From an uncultured Bacteroidales bacterium (GTDB lineage: Bacteria > Bacteroidota > Bacteroidia > Bacteroidales > Paludibacteraceae): a stretch of 32,650 bases of DNA. Under the pieces are notes generated by a model that saw nothing but the letters and a program-made list of their open reading frames with translations, ran no database searches and had not been told where the DNA came from. The stretch covers positions 1 to 32,650 of the forward strand of contig CALDQH010000056.1 of the NCBI GenBank assembly GCA_937911935.1. The letters are read 5' to 3'. Both the position numbers and the translations under genes were made by a program. This document shows, piece by piece, positions 14,203-23,078 of the stretch (the first letter of the stretch is position 1; each line of letters begins with the position of its first letter).

Positions 14203-15102
14203 ATGTCAGACACAGTTAAACAATTCTCCGTTCGCGTATTAGAAGACGCACCTTTGATGGAATTTTTATCCCAACGATTAAAAGATTACAGTCGTTCGGG
14301 GCTTAAATCTTTGCTTGCGCATCGACAATTGTGGTTAAATGGTGAATTGATGCTTACGCGTCATGACCATCCGCTAAAAGCAGGCGATCGCATCGATATT
14401 CGTTCTTCTAAAACCATGCGTCGAAACAAAAAGTTGGAGCATCCACAAATCAAAGTCGTCTTTGAGGACGATTCGATTATGGTGGTGTATAAAAACGAAG
14501 GTTTTTTAACGGTAGGAACCGATCGCGAAAAAACACAAACAGTATATCACGTCCTCAATCAATACATGAAATCGTTTGGTCAGGACAGACGTATCTTTGT
14601 GGTGCATCGATTGGATAGAGAGACCTCTGGTTTATTGGTTTTTGCCAAAAGTAAAGAAGTGCAAGAAACCCTACAAAACAACTGGGAAAAATACATGATT
14701 GAGCGTTGTTATACCGCCATTGTAAAAGGAACTATGCCCGAGCAAGAAGGTATGATCAAAGCTTACTTGTGGGAAGATAAACAATTGCGCATGCATGCTT
14801 CGGCAGAAGACAACGGCGGACAATATGCCGAAACGGCTTATAAAGTATTGGCAGAAAAATCGCCCTTCTCGATGGTGCAATTGTGGCTTAAAACAGGCCG
14901 CAAGAACCAAATTAGGGTGCATTTGCAAAGTGTGGGTTGTCCCATCGTAGGCGATAAAAAATACGGAGGTCCAGCAAGCCCTGTTAAACGCGTTTGTTTA
15001 CATGCTGGTTTGTTGGTTTTTAAACATCCGGTAACGGGGCAAAAAATGACTTTCGAATCGCCTATTCCATCATCGTTTAATCGTTTAGTAAAAAGAAGAT
15101 GA
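14203..15102 (+). CDS. RluA family pseudouridine synthase
   Basis: 299 residues. An N-terminal S4 RNA-binding domain spans about 15-70 (LMEFLSQRL, SRSGLKSLLAHRQLWLNG, KAGDRIDI). The catalytic domain has VVHRLDRETSGLLVFAKS with the catalytic Asp at 138, then KTGRKNQIRVHLQSVGCPIVGDKKYG, the conserved C-terminal motif. It converts uridine to pseudouridine in RNA; whether the target is 23S rRNA (RluC/RluD-like) or tRNA cannot be told, so no gene symbol is given. The start directly follows the 13-unit octamer array (5 nt), with no Shine-Dalgarno sequence. The stop overlaps the next start (ATGA), giving a coupled operon with the MORN_2, xseA and xseB genes. Confidence 0.93.
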   Translation: MSDTVKQFSVRVLEDAPLMEFLSQRLKDYSRSGLKSLLAHRQLWLNGELMLTRHDHPLKAGDRIDIRSSKTMRRNKKLEHPQIKVVFEDDSIMVVYKNEGFLTVGTDREKTQTVYHVLNQYMKSFGQDRRIFVVHRLDRETSGLLVFAKSKEVQETLQNNWEKYMIERCYTAIVKGTMPEQEGMIKAYLWEDKQLRMHASAEDNGGQYAETAYKVLAEKSPFSMVQLWLKTGRKNQIRVHLQSVGCPIVGDKKYGGPASPVKRVCLHAGLLVFKHPVTGQKMTFESPIPSSFNRLVKRR

Positions 15103-15848
15103 AAAGAATTGTTTCTATCGCATTTATGATGCTATCGCTTGTGGTAGTATGTCAAGCCGTTGAGCATCGCGTGGTTAAATATGCCAATGGAGTAACCCGA
15201 TATGAGGGAGATTTTCAGGATGGAAAGCCCATCGGAGAGGTAAAAAGATACCACGAAAATGGTAGGTTGAGTTGTGTGCAAACTTTTGACGAAGAAGGCA
15301 ATTCGCAGGTTATTTTTTATGCAGGATCGGGCGATTTGTTGGCAAAAGGTCAATATGTAGGCAAGCATCGCGAAGGTGAATGGAAATTTTACGGAGAAGG
15401 TGAGTATTTGTTTATGGTAGAGCATTACGATAGGGGTATGCGTGTTGGTGAAACCCTTATCTATAACAAAGTAGGAAAAGTGATGCAGCGTGTTCCGTAT
15501 GTGGATGGCAAAATAGATGGTGAACGCATTCACTATTACCCTTACGGCAATGTATTGGCAAAATACAGTTATAAACAAGGTGTTTTAGATGGCCCTTATA
15601 GCTATTTTTACGAAACAGGACAACTCAACGAAGAAGGTTCTTATTTGAACGGGAAACCACACGGTATTTGGCGTAGTTATGCCGAGGATGGTACTTTCGA
15701 AGAAGTAGAATTTATCGAAGGTAAACCTGCGCATCCCGAAGAATACAACAAGGCTTTCCAAGAAAAGTTGGATCGTTACGAAATCGACACCAATATCAAA
15801 GATCCTCAAGATTATATCAATAATCCCATTGATTATTTTGCATTGTAG
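15099..15848 (+). CDS. Exported MORN_2 repeat protein (YwqK-like)
   Basis: 249 residues with signal peptide MKRIVSIAFMMLSLVVVCQA. At least six MORN_2-type repeats follow, each of the form G.w..Y...G.l...g.y..G...G: YANGVTRYEGDFQDGKPIGE, YHENGRLSC, GKHREGEWKFYGEG, GKIDGERIHYYPYGNVLA, GVLDGPYSYFYETGQLN, GKPHGIWRSYAEDG. The acidic, polar C-terminal tail (EKLDRYEIDTNIKDPQ) lies outside the repeats. Family members are often labelled 'toxin-antitoxin system YwqK family antitoxin', but no toxin gene is adjacent and the signal peptide argues for a periplasmic or surface role. It overlaps rluA by 4 bp and lies 2 bp before xseA, a fully compact operon. Molecular function is unknown. Confidence 0.85.
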   Translation: MKRIVSIAFMMLSLVVVCQAVEHRVVKYANGVTRYEGDFQDGKPIGEVKRYHENGRLSCVQTFDEEGNSQVIFYAGSGDLLAKGQYVGKHREGEWKFYGEGEYLFMVEHYDRGMRVGETLIYNKVGKVMQRVPYVDGKIDGERIHYYPYGNVLAKYSYKQGVLDGPYSYFYETGQLNEEGSYLNGKPHGIWRSYAEDGTFEEVEFIEGKPAHPEEYNKAFQEKLDRYEIDTNIKDPQDYINNPIDYFAL

Positions 15849-15850
15849 TA

Positions 15851-17014
15851 ATGGATGTGGCTCCTTTAGGCTTGTATGAACTAAACGAAAGCGTGTCAGA
15901 TTGTTTGTCGCAGCAATTTGCAGACCCGGTGTGGGTGGTGGCAGAGGTGATTAGCCTTAGCGAAAACAGAACAGGACACTGCTATTTGGAGTTGATAGAG
16001 AAACAAGAAGATGGCGCCATTATTGCTAGAGCAAAAGCTACTATTTGGGCTTCGCTTTACCGACAGATAAAGCCCTATTTTATACAAGCAACAGGTACGC
16101 CCCTTTCGGTGGGTATGATGGTGGCTTTGCAAGTTGAGGTAGTGTTTCATCCAAATTATGGATATAGCCTTAATGTAAAAGACATCAACCCCGAATTTAC
16201 CCTTGGAAATAGGTTGTTGCAACGCAATAAAACCATACAGCGCTTGCACGACGAGGGTGTTTTTGGCATGAATAAGGAGTTACCTTTGCCAGCATTGCCA
16301 TATCGATTAGCTGTTGTGTCGGCTCAAACGGCTGCTGGTTATGGCGATTTTATGAACGAACTTAGCCGTAATCCTTGGGGATTTGACTTTCGGGCAACCT
16401 TGTTCCCTGCTTTGATGCAGGGAGATGTGGCAGAGGCGTCTATTATGCGGGCCTTGCATCAAATAGCCGAACAAGCCGATTTGTTTGATGCAGTAGTTGT
16501 GATACGCGGAGGAGGTTCTATTGCCGATTTGTCTTGCTTTGATGGCTACGAATTAGCTTATTTGGTAACGCAAATGCCTTTGCCTGTGGTTGTGGGCATT
16601 GGGCACGATAGGGATGTGTCGGTGTTGGATATGGTGGCCTCGGTGTCGCTCAAAACACCTACCGCTGTGGCACAATACTTGCTGCAAAAAAGAGTAGATG
16701 CATGCCAACGTGTGTTGGATTTGCAAGAACGTCTTGCCAAGAGTGTCGAACAAATTCTAACGAGACAGTCGCAACGCTTGCAGACGATTGAATCTTTGCT
16801 GCCCGTGTGTGCTGGTAGGCTTTTGGAACGAAAAGAAAATAAACTGCGTTTGTTGGAGCGCTCCGTAGAACTTCTTTCGCCCATAAATGTTCTCAGAAAA
16901 GGATATACGATGACCTTAAAAAATGGCGAGGTGGCTTTCTTGAGCGATTTGCAAAAAGGCGACGAAATAACCACTGTCTATCACAACGGAAGCGTGAAAT
17001 CAATCGTCGAATAA
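15851..17014 (+). CDS. xseA: Exodeoxyribonuclease VII large subunit
   Basis: 387 residues, a little shorter than the usual 400-450. The N-terminal OB fold has PVWVVAEVISLSENRTGHCYLEL. The catalytic core includes LPYRLAVVSAQTAAGYGDFMNEL, LFPALMQGDVAEASI, VVIRGGGSIADLSCFDGYELA, VVVGIGHDRDVSVLDMVA and LKTPTAVAQYL, all hallmark XseA blocks. A coiled-coil region that binds XseB follows, then the C-terminal beta segment (LRKGYTMTLKNGE). With XseB it degrades single-stranded DNA to oligonucleotides in both directions in the cytoplasm. It starts 2 bp after the MORN_2 stop. Its last codons GAA TAA form the first octamer unit of a small repeat array leading into xseB. Confidence 0.95.
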   Translation: MDVAPLGLYELNESVSDCLSQQFADPVWVVAEVISLSENRTGHCYLELIEKQEDGAIIARAKATIWASLYRQIKPYFIQATGTPLSVGMMVALQVEVVFHPNYGYSLNVKDINPEFTLGNRLLQRNKTIQRLHDEGVFGMNKELPLPALPYRLAVVSAQTAAGYGDFMNELSRNPWGFDFRATLFPALMQGDVAEASIMRALHQIAEQADLFDAVVVIRGGGSIADLSCFDGYELAYLVTQMPLPVVVGIGHDRDVSVLDMVASVSLKTPTAVAQYLLQKRVDACQRVLDLQERLAKSVEQILTRQSQRLQTIESLLPVCAGRLLERKENKLRLLERSVELLSPINVLRKGYTMTLKNGEVAFLSDLQKGDEITTVYHNGSVKSIVE

Positions 17015-17040
17015 CTAACTCACCGAATAACCAACTCACT
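17009..17040. repeat. Four-unit octamer array bridging xseA and xseB
   Basis: GAATAACT, AACTCACC, GAATAACC, AACTCACT in perfect 8-bp register, equally readable as two 16-bp units with two mismatches. The TAA in the first unit is the xseA stop codon, and the array ends 7 nt before the xseB ATG. It shares the TCACC-type core with the arrays at 1934, 14158 and 26785. Confidence 0.8.
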
Positions 17041-17047
17041 ATAAATC

Positions 17048-17221
17048 ATGACTTTTGAACAAGCTATACAACAATTAGAAAACCTCACTGCCAAATTAGA
17101 AAGAGGAGAAGTTGATTTGGCGCAACTCAGTGCCGAAATGAAACAAGCGCAACAGCTTATTACATTTTGTAAAGAACAGTTGGCAGTGGTTAAAACCGAA
17201 GTAGAAAAACTAACAGAGTAA
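17048..17221 (+). CDS. xseB: Exodeoxyribonuclease VII small subunit
   Basis: 57 residues: MTFEQAIQQLENLTAKLERG, then EVDLAQLSAEMKQAQQLITF and CKEQLAVVKTEVEKLTE. The pattern F.EAl..LE.Iv..LE.GelsLe....ly..g..L...C...L...e..v of XseB is clear. Several small subunits bind the coiled coil of XseA to form active exonuclease VII. It follows xseA after a 33-bp gap made up almost entirely of octamer repeats, and no Shine-Dalgarno sequence is visible. The gene is too short for most ORF cut-offs and is easily missed. A terminator follows at 17250-17285. Confidence 0.93.
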   Translation: MTFEQAIQQLENLTAKLERGEVDLAQLSAEMKQAQQLITFCKEQLAVVKTEVEKLTE

Positions 17222-17249
17222 TAGTTCTTTTTGCTTGTTGTGAATGAGA

Positions 17250-17285
17250 ACGAGGATTTTGCTTGGCAGAAGCCTCGTTTTTTTT
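17250..17285 (+). terminator. Rho-independent terminator after xseB
   Basis: ACGAGG (17250-17255) and CCTCGT (17273-17278) form a 6-bp stem with a 17-nt loop that can pair further (CTT/AAG), followed by eight T. It closes the rluA-MORN-xseA-xseB operon 29 nt after the xseB stop. Confidence 0.8.
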
Positions 17286-17329
17286 GTTTTTTTATAGGGA
17301 TTTCAAGTAGTTATGTTTTAAAATAATTC

Positions 17330-17337
17330 TATTTTTG
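17330..17337 (+). promoter_or_regulatory. -7 element of the RND efflux operon
   Basis: TATTTTTG matches TAnnTTTG. It lies 26 bp before the first efflux gene, giving a leader of about 20 nt; a good -33 TTG is not seen. Confidence 0.45.
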
Positions 17338-17363
17338 TAGGTTATTTACGAATTTATAATGGT

Positions 17364-18770
17364 ATGAAAACTATTCGCTTGTGGGTAACGGCCTTTGTGT
17401 TGGCTTTTGTATGTATAGCCACGCACGCCAAACCCAAAACAGAACGTCTGAATATCGAATCGGTGTCACAGACATGGAATCAAACGCTCGATTCACTTTT
17501 CTTGTATCAGCAACCTTTGCAACAGCAATGGTGGTTGCGTTTTAACGATGCAAAACTAAACGAATTGGTCGAAACAGTTTTGCAAACCAACTACGACTTA
17601 AAGCAGGCTGCTTATCGTGTCGATCAAGCGAAAGCGGCGATGCGTGTAGCACAAGGTGGATTTTATCCCACCATCAACGTGAATGCTGGTTACAATTACA
17701 ATCAAAATGTAACAGTTCCAGGTAATATCTCGCAAATAGGTTCGTTGGGAGTTGATGCAAAGTGGGAAATTGATATTATTGGTGCCGTTCGTAATCGTGC
17801 CAAATCGCAAAAAGCTGCCTATTTAGCTTCGCAAGAAGAATACGACGGAGTAATGACAGCCTTGGTGGCGCAAACGGTACAAACATACGTGCAATTACGT
17901 ACCTCGCAATGGCGTTTGCAAGTAATTGAAAGCAACTTGGAAAGCCAAAAAGAGACCATGGAGATTACCGAGGCTCGATTCAATGCAGGCTTGGCATCGG
18001 CGTTGGATGTGGCACAAGCAAAATCGATTTACTACGCTACTCAGTCGCAAGTTCCTGCTATGGAGAGCCAGGTATCTGCTTATATCAACCAAATGGGCAT
18101 TTTGTTGGGACAAGTTCCTTGGAGCGTAGAAGAAGAAATGGCGTTGCCTGAAGGTCAAACCGAACTTTCGCCCAATATGGTGGTTTCGGTGGGTATTCCT
18201 GCAGAGGTGTTGCGTCAGCGTCCCGATGTGCGTGCTGCCGAAAAAAACATCGATGCAAAAGCGGCGATGGTAGGAGCGCGTGTGGCAGATTGGTTACCTC
18301 GCTTCTTTGTAACAGGACAGTTTGGTTATGCATCGGAAAATTTCCAAGACTTGTTTAATAATAATAACATGTACTGGCAAGTGGCTCCTTCGGTGCAATG
18401 GAATATTTTTTCGGGAACAACCTTGAGTGGAAATGTTCAGGCTGCCAAGGCAGGTTTAGAAGAAGCCATCAATAATTACAACAATACAGTGCTAACTGCA
18501 TTACAAGAGGTGGATGATGCCATGACGCATTACCGTCACGCATCTGCCGAGGTGGTAGCCATGCAAAAGGCGTTTGATCAAGCCGAAATTACCAATCAGT
18601 TGGCTATCGACTTGTACAAAAAAGGGCTTATCGATTTTCAAAATGTATTGGATGCGCAACGTTCTTTGTTGCAGTACGAAGATAATTTGGTAGTAGCAAA
18701 ATCGTCTGTTTCTTTGTCGTTGGTACAATTGTACCGCGCATTGGGTGGCGAATGGAATAACGAACAATAA
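17364..18770 (+). CDS. TolC/NodT family outer-membrane efflux channel
   Basis: 468 residues with signal peptide MKTIRLWVTAFVLAFVCIATHA and no lipobox cysteine at the cleavage site. The mature part has the OMF pattern: QQWWLRFNDAKLNELVETVLQTNYDLKQA, quoted as WWLRFNDAKLNELVE, then two long helical/coiled segments (IESNLESQKETMEITEARFNAG, and its repeat near FDQAEITNQLAIDLYKKGLIDFQ) with the conserved EVLRQRPDVRAAE. It forms the trimeric outer-membrane exit duct of a tripartite pump. It is the first gene of a channel-adaptor-pump operon; the adaptor gene follows after 11 bp. No TetR or AraC regulator lies next to it, so what controls the pump is not visible. Confidence 0.94.
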   Translation: MKTIRLWVTAFVLAFVCIATHAKPKTERLNIESVSQTWNQTLDSLFLYQQPLQQQWWLRFNDAKLNELVETVLQTNYDLKQAAYRVDQAKAAMRVAQGGFYPTINVNAGYNYNQNVTVPGNISQIGSLGVDAKWEIDIIGAVRNRAKSQKAAYLASQEEYDGVMTALVAQTVQTYVQLRTSQWRLQVIESNLESQKETMEITEARFNAGLASALDVAQAKSIYYATQSQVPAMESQVSAYINQMGILLGQVPWSVEEEMALPEGQTELSPNMVVSVGIPAEVLRQRPDVRAAEKNIDAKAAMVGARVADWLPRFFVTGQFGYASENFQDLFNNNNMYWQVAPSVQWNIFSGTTLSGNVQAAKAGLEEAINNYNNTVLTALQEVDDAMTHYRHASAEVVAMQKAFDQAEITNQLAIDLYKKGLIDFQNVLDAQRSLLQYEDNLVVAKSSVSLSLVQLYRALGGEWNNEQ

Positions 18771-18781
18771 AAACACAAGAT

Positions 18782-19933
18782 ATGAAAAAAGTACAATTTA
18801 TGATGCTTTTGACCATGGCTACTTTGTTGTGGTCTTGTTCTTCGGAGAACAATCAAGTAAAACAATTGCCTCCTGCACAATACTCGGTGGCGCATCCTAC
18901 GGTGCGTGATATTCAATATCAATTGGAATTTCCAGGTTATTTGCAATCGGAATTGGTGGTTGATTTGTTGAGCCGTGTAGAAGGATATTTGGTTGATGTT
19001 CGTTTTCAGGCAGGTAAAAATGTAGCTAAAGGCGATACCTTGTTTATCATTGAACCTCGCAACTACAAAAACAAAGTGCAACAAGCCGAGGCGCAATTGC
19101 TTACATCAAGAGCCAATTTAGCTTTGGCAGAAACCACCTTGGCACGTATGCAAGATGCTTATAAAAGCAATGCTGTGAGCGAAATTGATGTTATTCAAGC
19201 CACTACCAATGTTGATCAGTGCAAGGCTGCTGTACAATCGGCTCAAGCGCAATTAGAAACAGCACAAACCAATTTGTCGTACTGCTACATTTTGGCACCC
19301 GAATCGGGTAGGGTAACGCGCAGTTTGGTGGACGAAGGCAATTATATCTCGCCTCATACCCAATTGGCTACATTCTACAAAGACAATCAGATGTATGTAT
19401 ATTTCTCGATTGAGGCATCAAAACTTATTTGGGCACAAAACGAAGCCAAAAAATCCGATTCGCAAGTTAAGAAAGCAGGCGAACCTTTTAGTTCGGTAGA
19501 GGTAAAACTAACCGATTCGCAAGGCAATGCCAAATACTATGCTGGTAAGTTGGATTATTTGTCGCCTTCGGCAGATATATCGACTGGTACTGTAGATATG
19601 CGTGCTGTACTTAAAAACGACAAACGCGAATTGAACAACGGCGTGTATGTAAAAGTTACATTCCCTTATAAAGATGTAAAAGATGCGGTATTGATTCCCG
19701 AATCGTCTATTGGTACCGATCAATCGGGTCGTTATATTTATGTAGTCGAAAACGATACCGTACGCTATCGTTCTGTGCAAGTAGGTCAGTTACAACGCGA
19801 TAACATGCGCGAAATTGTAAAAGGACTTTCGTCGGACGAATATTACATTACCAAGGCTTTGACACGTGTGCGCAACGGACAAGTAATCAGCCCTGTGGTT
19901 GAGGAGCCCGATACCACAGCTGTTATTAAATAA
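18782..19933 (+). CDS. RND efflux periplasmic adaptor (HlyD/AcrA family), lipoprotein
   Basis: 383 residues. The N-terminus MKKVQFMMLLTMATLLWSCSS ends in a lipobox (LWSC), so it is probably lipid-anchored. The sequence shows a lipoyl half (RVEGYLVDVRFQAGKNVAKGDTLFIIE), an alpha-hairpin (VQQAEAQLLTSRANLALAE, and VDQCKAAVQSAQAQLETAQ), the second lipoyl half (APESGRVTRSLVDEGNYISP), then beta-barrel and membrane-proximal domains (LNNGVYVKVTFPY, AVLIPESSIGTDQSGRYIYVVE). It couples the inner-membrane pump to the outer-membrane channel. Gaps of 11 bp upstream and 12 bp downstream place it firmly in the operon. Confidence 0.94.
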   Translation: MKKVQFMMLLTMATLLWSCSSENNQVKQLPPAQYSVAHPTVRDIQYQLEFPGYLQSELVVDLLSRVEGYLVDVRFQAGKNVAKGDTLFIIEPRNYKNKVQQAEAQLLTSRANLALAETTLARMQDAYKSNAVSEIDVIQATTNVDQCKAAVQSAQAQLETAQTNLSYCYILAPESGRVTRSLVDEGNYISPHTQLATFYKDNQMYVYFSIEASKLIWAQNEAKKSDSQVKKAGEPFSSVEVKLTDSQGNAKYYAGKLDYLSPSADISTGTVDMRAVLKNDKRELNNGVYVKVTFPYKDVKDAVLIPESSIGTDQSGRYIYVVENDTVRYRSVQVGQLQRDNMREIVKGLSSDEYYITKALTRVRNGQVISPVVEEPDTTAVIK

Positions 19934-19941
19934 AAGGAGGT
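19934..19941 (+). promoter_or_regulatory. Strong Shine-Dalgarno site for the RND pump gene
   Basis: AAGGAGGT lies 4 nt before the ATG at 19946, with an AAAG spacer. Near-perfect sites of this kind are unusual in Bacteroidota, where most genes lack one, and suggest high initiation on the large pump gene. Confidence 0.7.
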
Positions 19942-19945
19942 AAAG

Positions 19946-22900
19946 ATGTCTAAATTTTTTATCAATCGTCCCATTTTTGCCTTTGTTATCTCGTTGTTGA
20001 TAATCTTGGCGGGTGCGGTAACGTTGTTTGGCTTGCCCATCTCGTTGTATCCCGATATTACGCCCCCAACAGTGCAGGTAACAGCTTATTATCCTGGTGC
20101 TAATGCCGAAGTAATCTCGCAAACTGTAGCTGCCCCCATCGAAGACAAAGTGAATGGGGTAGAAAATATGCTTTACATGACCTCTACTTCGTCGTCGGCT
20201 GGTGTTTATACCCTTACCGTTACGTTCGAGGTGGGTACGGATATCGACATGGCAACCGTATTGGTGCAAAACCGTGTCAATCAAGCCACGTCTAGTTTGC
20301 CTAACGAAGTGACCCGTATGGGGGTTGTAACCGAAAAGAAATCAAGTAGTATCTTGGTGATGGTGGGTTTAACATCCGATAACCCCGAGTTATACAACAA
20401 CGTCTATTTGAGCAACTATGCCACCTTAAACATTGTGGACGAGTTGAAACGTATTGAGGGGGTAGGTTCGGTATCAACGTTTGGTGCAGATGTTTATAGC
20501 ATGCGTATGTGGTTGGATCCAGAGGTGTTGCGTATTCGTAATCTAACGCCTAACGATGTTTTGGCTGCCATTCAAGAACAGAACATTCAAGTGTCAGCTG
20601 GTAAAGTTGGCGAACTTCCAACATCGCACAGCGAGGCATTTCAATATACCTTAGACGTAAAAGGTCGTTTAACCTCGGTCGAAGAGTTTGAGAACATCAT
20701 TATTCGTTATGCTGACGGAGGAAAAGTATTGCGTTTAAAAGACGTGGCAACCATCGAGTTGGGTAGTAAGACTTATACCACCGATAGTAAAATCAATCAC
20801 CAACAATCTGCGTCTATTTGTGTTTATCAGTTGCCAGGTTCTAATTCGCTTCAGGTAGCCGCCGATGTGCATGCTAAAATAGAAGAGCTCTCTAAAAATA
20901 TGCCCGAAGGCGTGCATGCAGATGTAACCTTGGATACCACTAAATTTATCGAGGTGTCTATCGAAGAGGTTTACCATACGCTTTTTGAAGCTTTTGTGTT
21001 GGTAATCATCGTGATTTTGTTGTTCTTGCAAGATTTCCGATCAACCCTAATTCCTGCTCTTACTATTCCCGTTTCGCTTATTGGTACATTTGCGGTGATG
21101 AGCATCATGGGATTCTCTATCAATACCCTAACCTTGTTTGGTCTTATTTTGGCTATTGGTATTGTGGTGGACGATGCCATTCTGGTAGTAGAAAATACGG
21201 CACGGCACATGGAAGAAAACCATTTGTCGCCACGCGAGGCTACCATCAAAGCCATGGAGGAAATTACAGGACCTATTATTGGTACCGTATTGGTATTGTT
21301 GGCCGTATTTGTGCCTACTGCCTTTATGGGTGGCATTACGGGCGAGATGTACAAACAATTTGCTGTGACCATTGCCGTTTCTACAGCATTTAGTGGTTTG
21401 AACGCGTTGACCTTGAGTCCTGCGCTTTGTTCGCTTATCTTAAAACCCAAGACCTCTCAAAGCAATTTCTTTGTTTATAAATACTTTAACAAAGCCTTCG
21501 ATAAATTGCAAGGGGGATACACCTCGGTTATCAAAACCTTCTTGCGTAAATCGGGTGTTATTTTGGCTACTTTCTTGGTGTTATTGGCATTGGTAGCCTT
21601 TGGATTTAAAAAATTGCCATCGGCATTTATTCCTACCGAGGACCAAGGCTATTTTATGATTTCGTGTCAGTTGCAAGACGGAGCGTCACTGTCGGAGACC
21701 ATGGACGTAATGGACCGTGCCGTTAGTATTTTGGATTCCATTCCAGGTGTAAAATCCAGTGTCGCTATTTCGGGTATGTCAATGGCAGAAGGTGCGCAAA
21801 TTTCCAGCAAAGGCACCATGTTCGTTATCTTGGATGATTGGGAAGAACGTACCGACCAAGCACAAAGCATCGGTGCTATCATTCAGCGATTTAACAAAGA
21901 AGCATCGGCAACAATAGAGGATGCTGTGCTGTATGCCTTCCCCATGCCTGCTATCCAAGGTTTAGGAACTTCGGGTGGTTTTGAATGTTACGTACAAGAC
22001 AAAGGAAGTTTGGGCGTGTTGGAGTTGCAACGTACTGCCGAAGATTTGGCGGCGCAAGCTAATTTGCAAGCTCCTTTAAAACAAGTGCGTTCCTCGTTCA
22101 AGGCTACCGTTCCTCAGGTGTTCTTGCATATCGACCGCGAACAAGTCAAACAATACAAATTGGCCATTAACGATGTGTTTTCTACGTTATCTGCCTATTT
22201 GGGTTCTTCTTATGCCAACGACTTTGTGCTCTTTGGTAAAGTATATCAAGTAAAAATACAAGCCGAAAGCCAAGATCGTTCGGTTATCGAGGATGTGCTC
22301 AAATTAAGTGTACGCAACAAAGAAGGCAAGATGGTACCTATGGGTGCGTTTACAACCATCGAACATCGTTTAGGAACAGAGGTAATTGCTCGTTACAACA
22401 TGTATCCTGCAGCTTACGTTTCGGGCGATGCTGCGGCAGGTTATAGTTCGGGTCAGGCACAAGCTGCCATGGCACAACTTGCCCAAGAAAGTATGCCCAA
22501 CAGTTTTGGTTTTGAATGGACCTCTATGGCATATCAAGAACAACAAGCAGGTTCATCTACCGTTATTATCTTTGCTTTGGCATTGGTGGTTGTACTTATG
22601 GTGTTGGCTGCTCAATACGAAAGTGTTACCAGCCCCATGGCGGTAATTATGGCAGTACCTGTGGCATTGTTGGGTATCATTATTGCTTGCTTCATTTCGG
22701 GTCGTCCGATGGATATTTATACCCAAATCGGTATGGTGCTTATGATTGCACTTTCTGCTAAAAATGCCATTTTGATTGTAGAGTTTGCACGCGATTACCG
22801 CAAAGAAGGCAAAAGTATTTACGACTCGTGCGTAGAAGCTGGTCAGGTGCGTTTGCGCCCTATCTTGATGACTTCGTTTGCCTTTATTTTAGGGGTTGTA

Positions 22901-23068
22901 CCTTTGGTTACTGCTACCGGAGCAGGTGCCGAAAGCCGTGTTTCGTTAGGTTTGTCTGTGTTTGCAGGTATGTTGATGTCCACCATTGTGGGTACATTGA
23001 TTATTCCTAACTTCTATAAGTTCTGGCAAACCATTCAAGAAAAATACTTGGAACGTAAAAAAGATTGA
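19946..23068 (+). CDS. RND efflux pump, inner-membrane permease (HAE1/AcrB family)
   Basis: 1040 residues, the normal AcrB size. It begins MSKFFINRPIFAFVISLLIIL, the typical first transmembrane helix after a short cytoplasmic start. The proton-relay residues are present: adjacent Asp409-Asp410 in GIVVDDAILVVEN (TM4) and Lys939 in SAKNAILIVEFA (TM10). Other landmarks are SLYPDITPPTVQVTAYYPGA, the duplicated 12-helix topology with two large periplasmic loops, and RLRPILMTSFAFILGVVPL. It exports drugs, bile salts or other amphiphiles by proton antiport together with the adaptor and channel genes upstream; the substrate cannot be predicted. Its stop is 11 nt before the queA ATG, so queA may be co-transcribed. 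Confidence 0.96.
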   Translation: MSKFFINRPIFAFVISLLIILAGAVTLFGLPISLYPDITPPTVQVTAYYPGANAEVISQTVAAPIEDKVNGVENMLYMTSTSSSAGVYTLTVTFEVGTDIDMATVLVQNRVNQATSSLPNEVTRMGVVTEKKSSSILVMVGLTSDNPELYNNVYLSNYATLNIVDELKRIEGVGSVSTFGADVYSMRMWLDPEVLRIRNLTPNDVLAAIQEQNIQVSAGKVGELPTSHSEAFQYTLDVKGRLTSVEEFENIIIRYADGGKVLRLKDVATIELGSKTYTTDSKINHQQSASICVYQLPGSNSLQVAADVHAKIEELSKNMPEGVHADVTLDTTKFIEVSIEEVYHTLFEAFVLVIIVILLFLQDFRSTLIPALTIPVSLIGTFAVMSIMGFSINTLTLFGLILAIGIVVDDAILVVENTARHMEENHLSPREATIKAMEEITGPIIGTVLVLLAVFVPTAFMGGITGEMYKQFAVTIAVSTAFSGLNALTLSPALCSLILKPKTSQSNFFVYKYFNKAFDKLQGGYTSVIKTFLRKSGVILATFLVLLALVAFGFKKLPSAFIPTEDQGYFMISCQLQDGASLSETMDVMDRAVSILDSIPGVKSSVAISGMSMAEGAQISSKGTMFVILDDWEERTDQAQSIGAIIQRFNKEASATIEDAVLYAFPMPAIQGLGTSGGFECYVQDKGSLGVLELQRTAEDLAAQANLQAPLKQVRSSFKATVPQVFLHIDREQVKQYKLAINDVFSTLSAYLGSSYANDFVLFGKVYQVKIQAESQDRSVIEDVLKLSVRNKEGKMVPMGAFTTIEHRLGTEVIARYNMYPAAYVSGDAAAGYSSGQAQAAMAQLAQESMPNSFGFEWTSMAYQEQQAGSSTVIIFALALVVVLMVLAAQYESVTSPMAVIMAVPVALLGIIIACFISGRPMDIYTQIGMVLMIALSAKNAILIVEFARDYRKEGKSIYDSCVEAGQVRLRPILMTSFAFILGVVPLVTATGAGAESRVSLGLSVFAGMLMSTIVGTLIIPNFYKFWQTIQEKYLERKKD

Positions 23069-23078
23069 TGTGTGCGCT

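Noticed and set aside
15132..15578. 148-codon minus-strand open frame inside the MORN_2 gene
   Set aside because: It is a frame shadow of a clear repeat protein with signal peptide; no promoter and no recognisable family.
15099..15848. MORN_2 protein as antitoxin of a toxin-antitoxin pair
   Set aside because: The neighbours are rluA and xseA, no toxin-like small gene is present, and the protein has a signal peptide.
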